A stretch of DNA of 64,000 nucleotides from Mucilaginibacter sp. dw_454 (GCF_018449775.1 NZ_JAAVVB010000001.1:1364001-1428000), one strand, 5' to 3'. Positions 9,335 to 19,306 are shown, numbered from the stretch's first letter. The notes: generated by a model not told the origin, from the sequence alone. Numbers and translations: made by a program.

Positions 9335-9667
9335 CTAGTGACCCAAAAACTGTGTTTGATCCGGCAATGTGATTTCGATGTTACCATCAATCATAACGCA
9401 TTGGCAACCCAATCTTGAGTTAATATGCGGATTAACTGCACGGTCAATAAAATCTTCTTCTTTGTCAGATATCTCCTGCACGTTGTCTCCGCCTTTATTC
9501 ACGTAGATATGGCAGGTACTGCATCCGCAAACGCCTCCACAATTGTGCTGCAGTTCAATGCCATTATCAAGGCAAACATCCAATACAGACTCGCCTTCGG
9601 CTATCGGCAGTTCAACCGATTCATGGCCCGCCTCTTCAAAGTTTATCTTTACTTTAAAAATATTCAT
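9335..9667 (-). CDS. fdx: 2Fe-2S ferredoxin, ISC/adrenodoxin type
   Basis: A 110-residue ferredoxin. Cluster ligands are Cys43, Cys49 and Cys52 (C-x5-C-x2-C within NCGGVCGCSTC) plus a C-terminal Cys in LGCQC at 88-90. It carries single electrons and is likely to serve Fe-S assembly, given iscX just downstream. I chose the ATG at 9667; a longer reading frame to 9709 would overlap the upstream gene and adds residues unlike ferredoxins. The 19-bp spacing to that gene suggests one transcript. Confidence 0.93.
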   Translation of the reverse strand: MNIFKVKINFEEAGHESVELPIAEGESVLDVCLDNGIELQHNCGGVCGCSTCHIYVNKGGDNVQEISDKEEDFIDRAVNPHINSRLGCQCVMIDGNIEITLPDQTQFLGH

Positions 9668-9686
9668 TTGCGCAAAAGTAACAAAA

Positions 9687-10469
9687 TTACTTGTCTGCGG
9701 GCGGGTCAATATCCATTTTGATAATACCCTGACTTAACAAAGTATATAGCTGCTGTAAATCAGGTTGATTTTGCAGCAAAGCCAGGTGATTATCCATGGT
9801 AGTTTGGTCATTACGTACCGCAGGGCCGGTCTGTACATTGCCGGGCAATGAAGTCATCGCCTTCTCGGCAGTTTCCAGAATTAACGGACGGATGAGATTA
9901 AAATCCAAATCATGCTGCGCCAATAATTGCTGCGCGATGTTATATAAATAGTTAGGAAAGTTGCAGGCGAATACCGCCGCCAGGTGCAATATTTTACGCT
10001 GAGCACTATCGACAGTGTAAACGTTATTGCTGATGGTTTGCGCCAGTTCGGTTAGTTCTTTGGCGATGTCTGCATTAGCTGCTTCAATACACAAGGGCAC
10101 ATCCCTGAAATCTATCTCGCGGGTCTTGCTAAAGGTTTGCAGGGGATAGAATACACCCACATTTTCAGCGTACGCTTGTAAAGCATACATATGGGTAGCG
10201 CCGGAGGTGTGTACCATCAGTTTGTTGTACGATGCCAATTGTTCGGCAACCGGGCCAATAGCGTCGTCTTTTATAGAGATAACAAACAGGTCTGTTTCGG
10301 GATCAATTTGAGTAAGGTCACTAACAGGTTCAGCTTTTACGTGATAAGCGAGTAGTGCCGCATGCTGCGCATCGCGGCTGTATACCTGCACAATCCGGTG
10401 TCCCGCGTTTTTAAACGCGGCAGCCAGGTGTGTGGCTACATTGCCTGAACCGATGATGGTGATGCGCAT
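9687..10469 (-). CDS. Rossmann-fold DUF2520 domain protein
   Basis: A 260-residue protein that begins with a Rossmann nucleotide-binding loop (MRITIIGSGNVATHL) and continues into an alpha-helical C-terminal DUF2520 domain, resembling the architecture of beta-hydroxyacid and F420-dependent oxidoreductases. The substrate is unknown. In Bacteroidota it recurs next to kdsC and maf, and kdsC is two genes downstream here. It lies between ccmF upstream, across a hairpin repeat, and the ferredoxin downstream. Confidence 0.85.
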   Translation of the reverse strand: MRITIIGSGNVATHLAAAFKNAGHRIVQVYSRDAQHAALLAYHVKAEPVSDLTQIDPETDLFVISIKDDAIGPVAEQLASYNKLMVHTSGATHMYALQAYAENVGVFYPLQTFSKTREIDFRDVPLCIEAANADIAKELTELAQTISNNVYTVDSAQRKILHLAAVFACNFPNYLYNIAQQLLAQHDLDFNLIRPLILETAEKAMTSLPGNVQTGPAVRNDQTTMDNHLALLQNQPDLQQLYTLLSQGIIKMDIDPPADK

Positions 10470-10485
10470 AGACCTTATTTATTGC

Positions 10486-10571
10486 TGTCATTGCGAGCGT
10501 AGCGTGGCAATCTCAAGTAAGCAATTCGGTGATGCAAAGTTCGCGATTGCTTCGCTTTGCTCGCAATGACA
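10486..10571. repeat. TGTCATTGCGAGC palindromic repeat, copy 1
   Basis: Perfect 13-bp terminal arms (TGTCATTGCGAGC at 10486-10498 and its inverse at 10559-10571) enclose a partly complementary 60-bp centre. It is the same family as the copies at 33270 and 54389. It lies between ccmF and the DUF2520 gene, four bases beyond the ccmF stop. Confidence 0.85.
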
Positions 10572-10574
10572 AAC

Positions 10575-13049
10575 TTAGTTTACTTTCAACTCCTTATTCC
10601 TTCTAAATATCGACAGTAAAATACCTATCACCATAATAATGGTACCAGACCACAGGAAGTTAATATCAGGGAACTGTATGGCACGCATTACAATCCATTT
10701 TTTGGCGCTTTCAGGCTGTTGGAAAACGGTGATCTCTACTTTACCTTTTTTAGGCAATACCTGGCTAAAACGGAATTTCACGCCAGCATCGTCAACCTTG
10801 CGGGCAAAATCAAACGCGTTATTGCTGCGGATCATATAAACAGGCTCTACCTCGTAAGTTTTATCGTGCGATACTACCTTCAATTTAGCACCAATTGCAA
10901 CGTCTTTATCAGTCAGAGCGATATCTTGTACTTTATCCACTTTACCAAGGCTGGTTAGTATTGCATAGCCTTCTCTAAAATGAAGGGTATCGCCAACCTT
11001 AACCTCGTAAGGAATCGGCGCTTCGTATTTTTTATCATCGTCGGCTTCGGTATGCCCATCGGCGGCTGATGCGTCATCAACAGAAATATTGTTCGACCAG
11101 GTAATATGGGTATATAAATCGCTAAACAAATAATGCTTGGTATCCGGCGATGCGATCAACCCCATTTTGGGGTTGGCTTGCGCGTTTGGTTTCAGTATAA
11201 AATGTTCTGTAACCTTACCGCTTGCATCAACCACCTTGTAATCAACCTTGAAGAAATGATCAGGAGCGGATACCGAGTCGCCTACATAAGTTACTGTATA
11301 CTTACCCATTTTGATGGGGGTGTTTTTATACATCAGCAGGTTCTCGCGTGGATTATTTTTTGCCCGCACAAACTCTTCTGTAAACTGCTCGCCGGTATTA
11401 TTTACAGAGATTATTTCGCTCGTTCCGGCCGAGATCAAAGCACCAACCATAATTAAGCCAAAACCAATATGCGCTACTGCCGAGCCTGCCAGTTTAAACT
11501 TACCTTTTAAAGCATCAATTAATACTTTACCGTTAGCCAGGATGGAATAAATAGCGCCAACCATGATCATTATAAATACAAACTGTAGTTTGATAGCGCC
11601 GGTAAAATAGATAACCGGTATAGTAATCAATACGGCTATTACCAGGTAAACCAGCGTAGATATAAAGAATTTTACGCTGTCGGTCTTTTTATATTTCAGG
11701 AATTGGGTGAAACCGGTTAACAATGTAACCACCACCGCAAACGAGGCTTGTACAATGTTATAATGTTTTACCGGATCAGTCGGCGGAGCCAGTTTGGTGC
11801 CGAATATGGCATTCCATACCGGGATAGATGACACCACCACCAGGTGGAAACACGACAGGCACAAAAATATAGCACCCACAAACATCCAGAATTCGCGGGA
11901 ATAGGTTTCTTCGTCTTTGGTGGTCTTAGGCAACTCTTTCCAGCGTATCACCAGCAAAACAACTGCTATTACCAAAAAGATTACTACGTCGGCCACCAGA
12001 TGCCAGAACAAACCGGCATCGGTAAAAGCGTGTACAGAGGTGTCGCCTAAAATACCACTGCGGGTAAGGAATGAAGCATATAATACCAACACAAAGCTGG
12101 CTAATACCAAAATAGTTGTAGTAATATAGGAATGGCCGGTATTTTTGTAAACGATCATTACGTGCACTGCGCCAACTAATATTAACCAGGGGATAATCGA
12201 AGCATTCTCTACCGGGTCCCAAGCCCAGAAACCGCCAAAGCTTAAAGACTCGTAGGCCCAGAACGCACCCATGATAATGCCGGTACCCAATATCATCATT
12301 GCAAATAAAGCGTACGGAAGCGCGGCAGATACCCATTCTTTATAACGTTTTTGCCAAAGACCGGCAATCGCGTAAGCAAATGGTACCACCATTGATGCAA
12401 AACCCAGGAACAGCGTTGGCGGATGTATGACCATCCAATAGTTCTCCAACAGGGGGTTCATGCCGTTACCATCTTTAATATAAGCCAGGTAATGGTGGTA
12501 TGCTTCCGGATTTCCGATAAAAATTGGTGCACTCTTAAGATCAATAGCTTCACGCAATAAAATAAATGGTGACGAACCAATGCGTGCACCGAAGATGTCT
12601 ACGCCTATCAGCATAGTAGCTAACACGGCTTGCGATAACGCAATAACGGTTAACACCGGTGCTTCCCATGATTTTGCTTTCCGAACCAAAACGCAGCTTA
12701 TAACGCCTTGCCAGAAGTTCCATAACCAGAAACTCCCTTCCTGCCCATCCCAAAAACTTGAAATGATGAAGTGGATAGGCAAAGCACGCGACGAGTGCTC
12801 TGAAGCATAATTATACTCAAAAAGGTGATTTAAGATAACGTAGTATAAGCAAGTGCCAATGCCAATTACCGAAAACATGTTAGTAATGGTACCTATACGG
12901 CCCAGGCGTTTCCATGAAGTATCGGTAGGATTGGTAGCTGCAAAATAATAGCTTATTGCCGCAAACAGGGCCGAGCCAAATGCCAAAATTGTAAAGAACT
13001 GGCCAAGGTGGCCCGGTAAAAGGTGTTCGCCTTTAAAAGCTGTATCCAT
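10575..13049 (-). CDS. ccmF: Cytochrome c maturation heme lyase CcmF
   Basis: An 824-residue polytopic membrane protein. The WWD heme-handling loop is present near residues 272-287 (GGFWAWDPVENAS), preceded by FWDGQEGSFWLW near 99 and HPPTLFLGF at 209. A large soluble segment at about 535-790 precedes a last membrane helix. CcmF attaches heme from holo-CcmE to the CxxCH of apocytochromes. It is longer than E. coli CcmF (about 650 residues), mainly in the soluble C-terminal part. ccmE lies 14 bp upstream on the same strand. Confidence 0.95.
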   Translation of the reverse strand: MDTAFKGEHLLPGHLGQFFTILAFGSALFAAISYYFAATNPTDTSWKRLGRIGTITNMFSVIGIGTCLYYVILNHLFEYNYASEHSSRALPIHFIISSFWDGQEGSFWLWNFWQGVISCVLVRKAKSWEAPVLTVIALSQAVLATMLIGVDIFGARIGSSPFILLREAIDLKSAPIFIGNPEAYHHYLAYIKDGNGMNPLLENYWMVIHPPTLFLGFASMVVPFAYAIAGLWQKRYKEWVSAALPYALFAMMILGTGIIMGAFWAYESLSFGGFWAWDPVENASIIPWLILVGAVHVMIVYKNTGHSYITTTILVLASFVLVLYASFLTRSGILGDTSVHAFTDAGLFWHLVADVVIFLVIAVVLLVIRWKELPKTTKDEETYSREFWMFVGAIFLCLSCFHLVVVSSIPVWNAIFGTKLAPPTDPVKHYNIVQASFAVVVTLLTGFTQFLKYKKTDSVKFFISTLVYLVIAVLITIPVIYFTGAIKLQFVFIMIMVGAIYSILANGKVLIDALKGKFKLAGSAVAHIGFGLIMVGALISAGTSEIISVNNTGEQFTEEFVRAKNNPRENLLMYKNTPIKMGKYTVTYVGDSVSAPDHFFKVDYKVVDASGKVTEHFILKPNAQANPKMGLIASPDTKHYLFSDLYTHITWSNNISVDDASAADGHTEADDDKKYEAPIPYEVKVGDTLHFREGYAILTSLGKVDKVQDIALTDKDVAIGAKLKVVSHDKTYEVEPVYMIRSNNAFDFARKVDDAGVKFRFSQVLPKKGKVEITVFQQPESAKKWIVMRAIQFPDINFLWSGTIIMVIGILLSIFRRNKELKVN

Positions 13050-13063
13050 TAAGTGAGTTTATG

Positions 13064-13474
13064 TTATATGCTGGCCTGCTTACTTTTGGCCTCGGTAATA
13101 TCTACTTGGTCGTTTTTGTATTTCGACGGACATTTCATTAAAATATGATTTGCGTGAAACTCACTGCCTTTCATCTGGCCGGTTAAAACAATTTGCTCTG
13201 AGCGTTCAAAATCCTGTGGTTTACTACCTATGAAAACCACTTTACACTCCTGTCCCTTATTATCTTTCATGTAAAAAGAAAAATAGTTAGCGTCTTTAGT
13301 TGCGTCATAGATCAACTGCTTTGATTTATTCAGGTGGCCTACAACGTGCAGCTCGCTTGTGGTATTTTGCGCATCTTTAAATGAGCCGTAAGTACTTGAA
13401 TTTGAGTAAACACTAATAATTACCGCAATTGCAATTGCGATAACGACAAGACCAAATATGGATGTTTTTTTCAT
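13064..13474 (-). CDS. ccmE: Heme chaperone CcmE, CxxxY variant
   Basis: A 136-residue protein with one N-terminal membrane anchor (about residues 5-24) and an OB-fold domain. Classical CcmE binds heme covalently through the His of HxxxY; here the motif is CPSKY, Cys115 to Tyr119. That CxxxY form is known from Desulfovibrio and archaeal CcmE, where heme is still carried. HANHILMK just upstream contains other His residues, but not at the right spacing. It is the likely heme donor for the adjacent CcmF. Confidence 0.93.
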   Translation of the reverse strand: MKKTSIFGLVVIAIAIAVIISVYSNSSTYGSFKDAQNTTSELHVVGHLNKSKQLIYDATKDANYFSFYMKDNKGQECKVVFIGSKPQDFERSEQIVLTGQMKGSEFHANHILMKCPSKYKNDQVDITEAKSKQASI

Positions 13475-13576
13475 TTACGGTTTATCTTCTTGAACTTAAT
13501 TGTGCAAAAATACAAAACGTACAGGTAATAACGTTTATTACTATCGATATATACTATTTAGAATCTATCTAAACAA

Positions 13577-15292
13577 TTACCGGATTATGGATATTGATCC
13601 GCTTTTGGTGATCTTTTGATTATAATACGTGTCTAGTCCGTCAAACAACCAATAATAAGTACCTGCCGGAAGGGGCTTGCCGTTAAAATTACCGTCCCAT
13701 AAATCGGCTTTTGATTTGGAGAGGTGCATGAGTTGCCCGTACCTGTTGTATATATTCAGACTGTTAAACTGCACAAAACCCTCTATATGCAAACTAAAAA
13801 CATCATTAACACCGTCGTTATTGGGTGTAAAGACATTGGGGGCCGTAACCACATAAGGCAGCGGCGGCAACACTTGCACATTTACGCCTTTCACTATTTC
13901 GCAGCCCATATCACTTATTGCTTTAATGTAATAGCTGCCACTTTGGCTAATTTTTGTGTAGTTATTTAGCGGGATGGTAGCGTCCGGATCTTTAAAATAG
14001 GTGTAAGTATTATTGTGCTGAGCTGCAAATGTTGATGTAAGATCGACAGTGGCAGGATAACGTGCCGGCGCCGGGTCGGTAGTGTTTAGTACAGGCGCCG
14101 TTAATTTAACATATACCTGTGCAGTATGCGGGCAGCCATTGGGCGTGGTACCACGAATGTAATAGTTGCCGGGCAAAACCACTTTGGTCGAGTCGCGCAC
14201 GTGGGTCTTCTCTGATATTTCAGTAAAATAGTTTAATGTAAACCCCGGACTACTGCCTGCCGTTACTGCCTGCGGAGTAAGATCTACTCCTGTTTCGGGA
14301 CAACCATATAGTGTATCTACAGTTTTTAAAGTCAAGCCGTCATGAATCTGATTCACAGTGGTATACAAAATATCATCGCAGCCCTGGCCGGGGAAAGGAA
14401 TTATTCTTACCGCGTACTGCGTATTATCTGGCGGCGGCGGGTAAATACTTAAAAGCGGGCCGCTTCCTAATGATTTGGACAGATCGCCGGTAAGCCATTG
14501 ATAATCTGCAAATCCGCGGGGGCCTTGTAGAACTACGGGTTGGGTTGAATCGCAATAGGTATTTCCGGTGATTGGGCCGGTAGACAAACCTTCATCAATA
14601 TCAAGATAAGCGTAGCCAAAATGCCCCCCTTCCACGCAATCCTGGGTGGTAAACTGCAAAGTCATAAACTTGCCCGCATAACCATGCAAATTGATGGTAA
14701 CTGCCGACCAATCTTTATAATAAATGGTTGCGGAGTCTGTTCCTGCACTCCTGCTGTTTGCCGCAGGAACTTTGGACAGTTTAAATCCGGGCAAGGTATC
14801 GGCAGCTATAAAATCAAACGCCGGGCAAGGTATATACACTTTATCCTGTTCGTCAAATATATGCGCTACAAACCGGGGTTGCTGGAACGACATATGATTT
14901 GGATTTTGTAGTACTACGGCATAGTTAAACGTAACCACATAAGGCACCAAATTTGCAGAATCGGGAACCTTAAAAGTAAAACTTATGGCTTCGCATTGCG
15001 CGTTTACGCTATCGTTTCCCAGCCGCATAGAATAGTTGCTGCCGTTTGGGCACAGAACAGGGAAACCGCCATATCTATCCAGTTTACCAGAGTCGTTTGC
15101 CTTGCTAAACAACGTGTGCCGGGTACGTATAGGGCCATGACTGCTTAAGTGCAGTTCGCCGTTGGCATCTACCGTCCCGTCTTCACAGATCCAGCCATTA
15201 AAAGAGCCGTCTTCAAAGCCCACGTTAGGTGGTAATTGAGCGAAGGCACGCGCACTGAGCAGCAATAATATCAGCAGCAGGGGTTTAAACAC
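13577..15292 (-). CDS. Secreted protein with gliding-motility/T9SS C-terminal domain
   Basis: A 571-residue exported protein with a signal peptide ending in ARAFAQ. The last 85 or so residues carry the gliding-motility-associated, type B sorting C-terminal signature: NVFTPNNDGVNDVF, then IYNRYGQ, then GKPLPAGTYYW. This directs export through the type IX system. The middle contains Ig-like and PKD-like repeats with SGSYYIKA and PGNYYIRG type strands. Probably a cell-surface protein; ligand unknown. It sits between gdhA and ccmE on the same strand without obvious functional link. Confidence 0.88.
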   Translation of the reverse strand: MFKPLLLILLLLSARAFAQLPPNVGFEDGSFNGWICEDGTVDANGELHLSSHGPIRTRHTLFSKANDSGKLDRYGGFPVLCPNGSNYSMRLGNDSVNAQCEAISFTFKVPDSANLVPYVVTFNYAVVLQNPNHMSFQQPRFVAHIFDEQDKVYIPCPAFDFIAADTLPGFKLSKVPAANSRSAGTDSATIYYKDWSAVTINLHGYAGKFMTLQFTTQDCVEGGHFGYAYLDIDEGLSTGPITGNTYCDSTQPVVLQGPRGFADYQWLTGDLSKSLGSGPLLSIYPPPPDNTQYAVRIIPFPGQGCDDILYTTVNQIHDGLTLKTVDTLYGCPETGVDLTPQAVTAGSSPGFTLNYFTEISEKTHVRDSTKVVLPGNYYIRGTTPNGCPHTAQVYVKLTAPVLNTTDPAPARYPATVDLTSTFAAQHNNTYTYFKDPDATIPLNNYTKISQSGSYYIKAISDMGCEIVKGVNVQVLPPLPYVVTAPNVFTPNNDGVNDVFSLHIEGFVQFNSLNIYNRYGQLMHLSKSKADLWDGNFNGKPLPAGTYYWLFDGLDTYYNQKITKSGSISIIR

Positions 15293-15418
15293 TGGTTTTA
15301 AATAAAAAGATCCGTAAATCTTAGGTTGTAATCATTATCATGATTACGTGGGCCAACAAAAAATCGTTGCCTTAGCAAACATCAACCTGTTAATTTACAG
15401 AATGCTATATCATCCAAC

Positions 15419-15447
15419 AAAAAAAGGCAGACCAAATTGGCCTGCCT
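15419..15447 (-). terminator. Terminator downstream of gdhA
   Basis: On the minus strand the arms at 15439-15447 and 15425-15433 form a 9-bp stem with one mismatch and a 5-nt loop, followed by seven T residues (15419-15425 read as A on the plus strand). It lies 25 bp after the gdhA stop and separates gdhA from the next gene. Confidence 0.8.
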
Positions 15448-15471
15448 TTGCATTATTTTCTTTGGGCTGGC

Positions 15472-16908
15472 TTACGGCCAAATACCCAGATTCTGATATG
15501 ACACTGCAATTTTATTAATCACCCCAACTAAAGCTGCGGTGCGCATACCGTCAATCTTTTCATTGTTTCTATATATTTCGCGGATCTCATGGTATGAGCG
15601 GATCATGGTATCCTCTAAGCCCGAGTTAACCAGTTCTAACTCAGATGCACCTTTAACTATGGTAGCGCGCTGTATAGGCGTTAAAGCAACCCCTGTAAGG
15701 CCCTCAACCATGTTTACCATATTAAGATTGGTATTTTCTTCAAACCTGCGGTTAATGCGGCCAAATGCCACGTGAGACAGGTTCTTTAACCACTCGAAAT
15801 AAGATACGGTTACACCGCCCGCGTTTGCATACATATCCGGCACTACAATACCGCCCATTTCGTAAAATATGGTTTCGGCTTCCGGGCTGGTTGGGCCGTT
15901 TGCACCTTCAACAATAATTTTTGCTTTGATGTTGCGGATGTTAGCTACGGTAAGCTGGTTCTCTAAAGCCGCCGGTACAAGGATATCGCAAGGCTGTTCC
16001 AAGCCTTCCATGGTGTTTTTAAACTCTTTCTTAGCGCCTGCATACCCCAGGATAGAACCTGTTGATTTACGGTGTTGAAAAACGGCCTCAACGTCCAGGC
16101 CATCCTCATTGTAAATAGCGCCTTCAAACTCGCATAGCCCTACTATCGTAGCGCCAAACTCGCCCAAAAACTTAGCAGAATAATAGCCCACATTACCCAG
16201 GCCCTGTACAATTACCCTTTTACCAGATATGCCTGGTGTTAAACCTATTTTTTGCATATCCTCTGCAACCGTTACACATTCACGGGCAGCAATAGCTACT
16301 CCCCTGCCTGTAGCTTCGCGACGGCCGGCTATACCGTGTAGTGCTATTGGTTTACCGGTTACGGCACCCATAGCATCCAATTGGCCCGGATTCATGGTGG
16401 CATAGGTATCAGCAATCCAGCTCATTTCGCGTTCGCCGCTGCCGTAATCTGGCGCAGGTACATCAATGCTGGGGCCTATAAAGTTTTTCTTGATTAGCTC
16501 CACCGTGTAACGGCGGGTAATATTCTCCAATTCCTGGACGGTATAATTTTTAGGATTGATTTTGATACCGCCTTTTGCGCCGCCAAAGGGTACGTTAACA
16601 ATAGCGCATTTGTAGGTCATTAGTGCGGCAAGCGCCATCACCTCGTCCTCGTTCACCATTTCGCTGTAGCGGATACCGCCTTTAGTTGGCGATTGATGAT
16701 GAGAGTGCTCTACACGCCATGCATCGATCACTTCAAAACCATTGCCGCGACGGATAGGGAAGCGGAAACGGTAAACACTGTTACATGATTTGATTTGGTC
16801 TAATAAACCGGCGTCGTGCGTAGTAAACTGTGCTGCATAATCGAAGTTGCTGCATACATCGGCAAAGAAGTGTGTGTCCTGATTAGCGGCTGAATTATTT
16901 GTAGCCAT
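15472..16908 (-). CDS. gdhA: Glu/Leu/Phe/Val dehydrogenase (glutamate dehydrogenase)
   Basis: A 478-residue enzyme. The substrate-binding Lys region [11 protein letters not shown] and the [11 protein letters not shown] loop with catalytic Lys are followed by the NAD(P)-binding [10 protein letters not shown] in the Rossmann domain. It interconverts glutamate and 2-oxoglutarate plus ammonia in the cytoplasm. The length is somewhat above the usual 410-450 residues, mostly from an N-terminal extension. It lies between ccmD and the T9SS-type protein and has its own terminator. Confidence 0.94.
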   Translation of the reverse strand: MATNNSAANQDTHFFADVCSNFDYAAQFTTHDAGLLDQIKSCNSVYRFRFPIRRGNGFEVIDAWRVEHSHHQSPTKGGIRYSEMVNEDEVMALAALMTYKCAIVNVPFGGAKGGIKINPKNYTVQELENITRRYTVELIKKNFIGPSIDVPAPDYGSGEREMSWIADTYATMNPGQLDAMGAVTGKPIALHGIAGRREATGRGVAIAARECVTVAEDMQKIGLTPGISGKRVIVQGLGNVGYYSAKFLGEFGATIVGLCEFEGAIYNEDGLDVEAVFQHRKSTGSILGYAGAKKEFKNTMEGLEQPCDILVPAALENQLTVANIRNIKAKIIVEGANGPTSPEAETIFYEMGGIVVPDMYANAGGVTVSYFEWLKNLSHVAFGRINRRFEENTNLNMVNMVEGLTGVALTPIQRATIVKGASELELVNSGLEDTMIRSYHEIREIYRNNEKIDGMRTAALVGVINKIAVSYQNLGIWP

Positions 16909-17062
16909 AAGTATTGTTGATGAAATATGAATTTGTTAATAAACGACGCAAATTTGAGATATATTTTATCAAAATCGCAATTTATTATATACGTGTACCG
17001 TATACCTATTTTAACAATAGTACAAAAACTATGTTTAAACAACAATAGCTTGTTTTCAACAG

Positions 17063-17272
17063 TTATTTATCTTTTTCTATTTTTTTCAATCGGCGATCGA
17101 TAGAGAATAAATAGATGGCTAATCCGATGAAAATTATGACTATGGTAGCTATAACCACATAAATTTTTCCGGAGCTGCGGAATGTGTCAGCCATTTCAAT
17201 TTGATTAGGTTGCTGCGCGAATGCGCTTACAAATGACAGCAGGAATAATATGACGATGAGTGATCTTTTCAT
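17063..17272 (-). CDS. ccmD: CcmD-like small membrane protein
   Basis: A 69-residue protein with an N-terminal signal-like segment ending in AFAQQ, one membrane helix at about 36-56 and a short basic cytoplasmic tail (RRLKKIEK). CcmD helps release holo-CcmE from the CcmABCD complex. Its start overlaps the ccmC stop by one base (TAATG), which indicates translational coupling. Sequence similarity in this family is weak; the call rests on size, topology and position. Confidence 0.8.
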   Translation of the reverse strand: MKRSLIVILFLLSFVSAFAQQPNQIEMADTFRSSGKIYVVIATIVIIFIGLAIYLFSIDRRLKKIEKDK

Positions 17273-17946
17273 TAGTTTATGTTGTTTCTCTTATTCTCAA
17301 TTAAACGGATGCGGTAACGCAAAGTAGCTATCCAAATGGCTATAAAACTCCATCCCAACATAGCGGGGTAAAAAGCCACCTTCATGCCGTTATCCAAATC
17401 ATACCTTCCAAAAGCAGGATTACCGCCACTGCCGGGATGCAATGAATCTGTAAGTCTCGGCAAAACAAATATCAGCACTATCATTACCGGGAAAGCGAAG
17501 ATGTTATAGATAGCCGAGATCTTAGCGCGTTTTTGCTCTTCATCAATCGAGTTTCTTAAAACCAGATAAGCACAATACAATAAAAAGGCAATAGCAGCAC
17601 TGTTTTGTTTGGGGTCGCCACTCCAAAACTCGCCCCAGGCATATTTGGCCCAAAGCATACCAGTTAGCAATCCTAAGGTAAAAAACGCTAAACCGGTATT
17701 CACGCACTCAACTGCAGCAAGGTCGTACTCTTCTTTGCCTGTCTTTAAATATTTTATGCTAAAGTATACCGATATGGTAAACACCGAAAGCATACCCATC
17801 CACATGGGCACGTGAAAATAAAGATTACGTATTGTTTCATGCAAAATCGGTAACCTGGGTACAGGTAATATCAGGCCGGTTATAAGCGTTGAAAGAACCA
17901 GTAAAACTGCCAGTACTTTCCACCAGGTTTGGTATATAAATTTCAT
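17272..17946 (-). CDS. ccmC: Heme exporter/handling protein CcmC
   Basis: A 224-residue protein with six membrane helices. The WWD-type periplasmic loop is present near residues 104-117 as WGEFWSGDPKQNSA, lacking the second Trp of the canonical WxWD. The expected external His ligands are in NLYFHVPMW (His45) and DSLHPGS (about His169). CcmC loads heme onto CcmE. ccmD follows directly. The upstream genes on this strand are two secreted paralogues and then ccmB; no ccmA is seen. Confidence 0.9.
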   Translation of the reverse strand: MKFIYQTWWKVLAVLLVLSTLITGLILPVPRLPILHETIRNLYFHVPMWMGMLSVFTISVYFSIKYLKTGKEEYDLAAVECVNTGLAFFTLGLLTGMLWAKYAWGEFWSGDPKQNSAAIAFLLYCAYLVLRNSIDEEQKRAKISAIYNIFAFPVMIVLIFVLPRLTDSLHPGSGGNPAFGRYDLDNGMKVAFYPAMLGWSFIAIWIATLRYRIRLIENKRNNIN

Positions 17947-18008
17947 ATTGATCGGTAGGGCAAATGTAGTATTATTTGCGTTGAGAAACCAAATAGTGTC
18001 AAACGATA

Positions 18009-19211
18009 CTAACGTTTTTCGGTAGGCACGTAGTCAACCGGCAAAAGTTGCGATAGACGACTTTGGCTCCAGGTGCCTTCATAAAGAGGTTCGCCATTAA
18101 CTACAATACCGTTCTTGTCGAAATAAGCAACAGGCGGAGTACTGGTAAATGTTATCACACTGGTCTCATAGTTAGGCATATCCAACGGACGGAAAATATC
18201 TTTATAGTTAGTCTCATCGCGTTTTTTAGTATACATTACATACAAATAATTTGGGCAGGTAATGGCAAAAATTCCCGGTGTTTGGGTGGTGCGCAGCAGC
18301 TCAAATGAAGCATATGGTGTTTGGGTGAGCTTGTCCATATAATACTTAGACATATTGGCCAGCTCGATATAATGGTTAGCCGAATCTATTTTACGCAGAT
18401 CTTTAAACCTGCTTATCCGTTGGCGCAGTACTTCATCAGTAGGGCGGTCCGGATTTAGATAGCGGGTTAAATGATGTAATTCAAACCCCTCTTCGGCCAG
18501 TTTATCGGTATATAGCGAACGATAAAAATGCATAGCCGAACCATAATATGAATCATCGCGAGCCTTATCCCATATTTTTTTCTGCGCTTTTGATCCGGGC
18601 AACTCCTCAAACAAACGCTCACCGCCATAAGTGATGATCTCGGCAATACCATCACTCTTAAAACCTTTCAATAAAAATTTTACGCGATAGCCCAGCGCCA
18701 GGTTATCAATTACCAGGAACCTGTCGGTCTCGGCCTCAAGGGTTAATGCTCTTTTATGATAAGTAAAATAAAGTGCTTCAGGATTTAGTATAGTACACAA
18801 TTTGGCATTGGCGTCGGCTCCTATAAAATCCTTTTTAAACTGTTCAAAATTGCGTCGCCAATCGGCTTTGGCTGTGGTTGAAATGATAACCTCGCGCAGC
18901 TGAATTACTTTGGGTTCTAATTCTACCTCAACTGTAACCGGCTCCTCGCCCACCTGTATCTTTTTGGTAAAATCTTCAAAGCCTACGGCAGTAACTACCA
19001 GGGTATACTGCCCGGGCCTTAGACGAGTAAGCTCGTACGAGCCATCAGGCCCTGAAATAGTACCGAAAGATGAGTTGCTTAAAAACACACTGGCACGTTG
19101 TACCGGCGATTTTGACGCCTTGGTTACCACCTTACCGCTAATGGTTATGTCTTGCGCCAACGCAGCAACGGGAAGTAAAAAACAAAAAAGCAGTAAACGT
19201 AAAAATCGCAT
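18009..19211 (-). CDS. Secreted carboxypeptidase-like beta-domain protein C
   Basis: A 400-residue exported protein with a signal peptide ending in AALAQ. Residues of about 21-105 are a carboxypeptidase D regulatory-like domain (ITISGKVVTK, then SFGTISGPDGSYEL). The remaining 300 residues are a conserved Bacteroidota region of unknown role, with YYGSAMHFYRSLY and the C-terminal YEGTWSQSRLSQLLPVDY. It is a tandem paralogue of the next upstream gene. Probably periplasmic or outer-membrane associated; no catalytic motif is visible. Confidence 0.75.
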   Translation of the reverse strand: MRFLRLLLFCFLLPVAALAQDITISGKVVTKASKSPVQRASVFLSNSSFGTISGPDGSYELTRLRPGQYTLVVTAVGFEDFTKKIQVGEEPVTVEVELEPKVIQLREVIISTTAKADWRRNFEQFKKDFIGADANAKLCTILNPEALYFTYHKRALTLEAETDRFLVIDNLALGYRVKFLLKGFKSDGIAEIITYGGERLFEELPGSKAQKKIWDKARDDSYYGSAMHFYRSLYTDKLAEEGFELHHLTRYLNPDRPTDEVLRQRISRFKDLRKIDSANHYIELANMSKYYMDKLTQTPYASFELLRTTQTPGIFAITCPNYLYVMYTKKRDETNYKDIFRPLDMPNYETSVITFTSTPPVAYFDKNGIVVNGEPLYEGTWSQSRLSQLLPVDYVPTEKR

Positions 19212-19306
19212 AGGAAACTGTACTGTGGCTTTAAACCGCTAATTAAAACATTTACAGTTAAATTATATTGCAGGTGGGTATTAAAATATGTTAAATACCC
19301 GCGATT

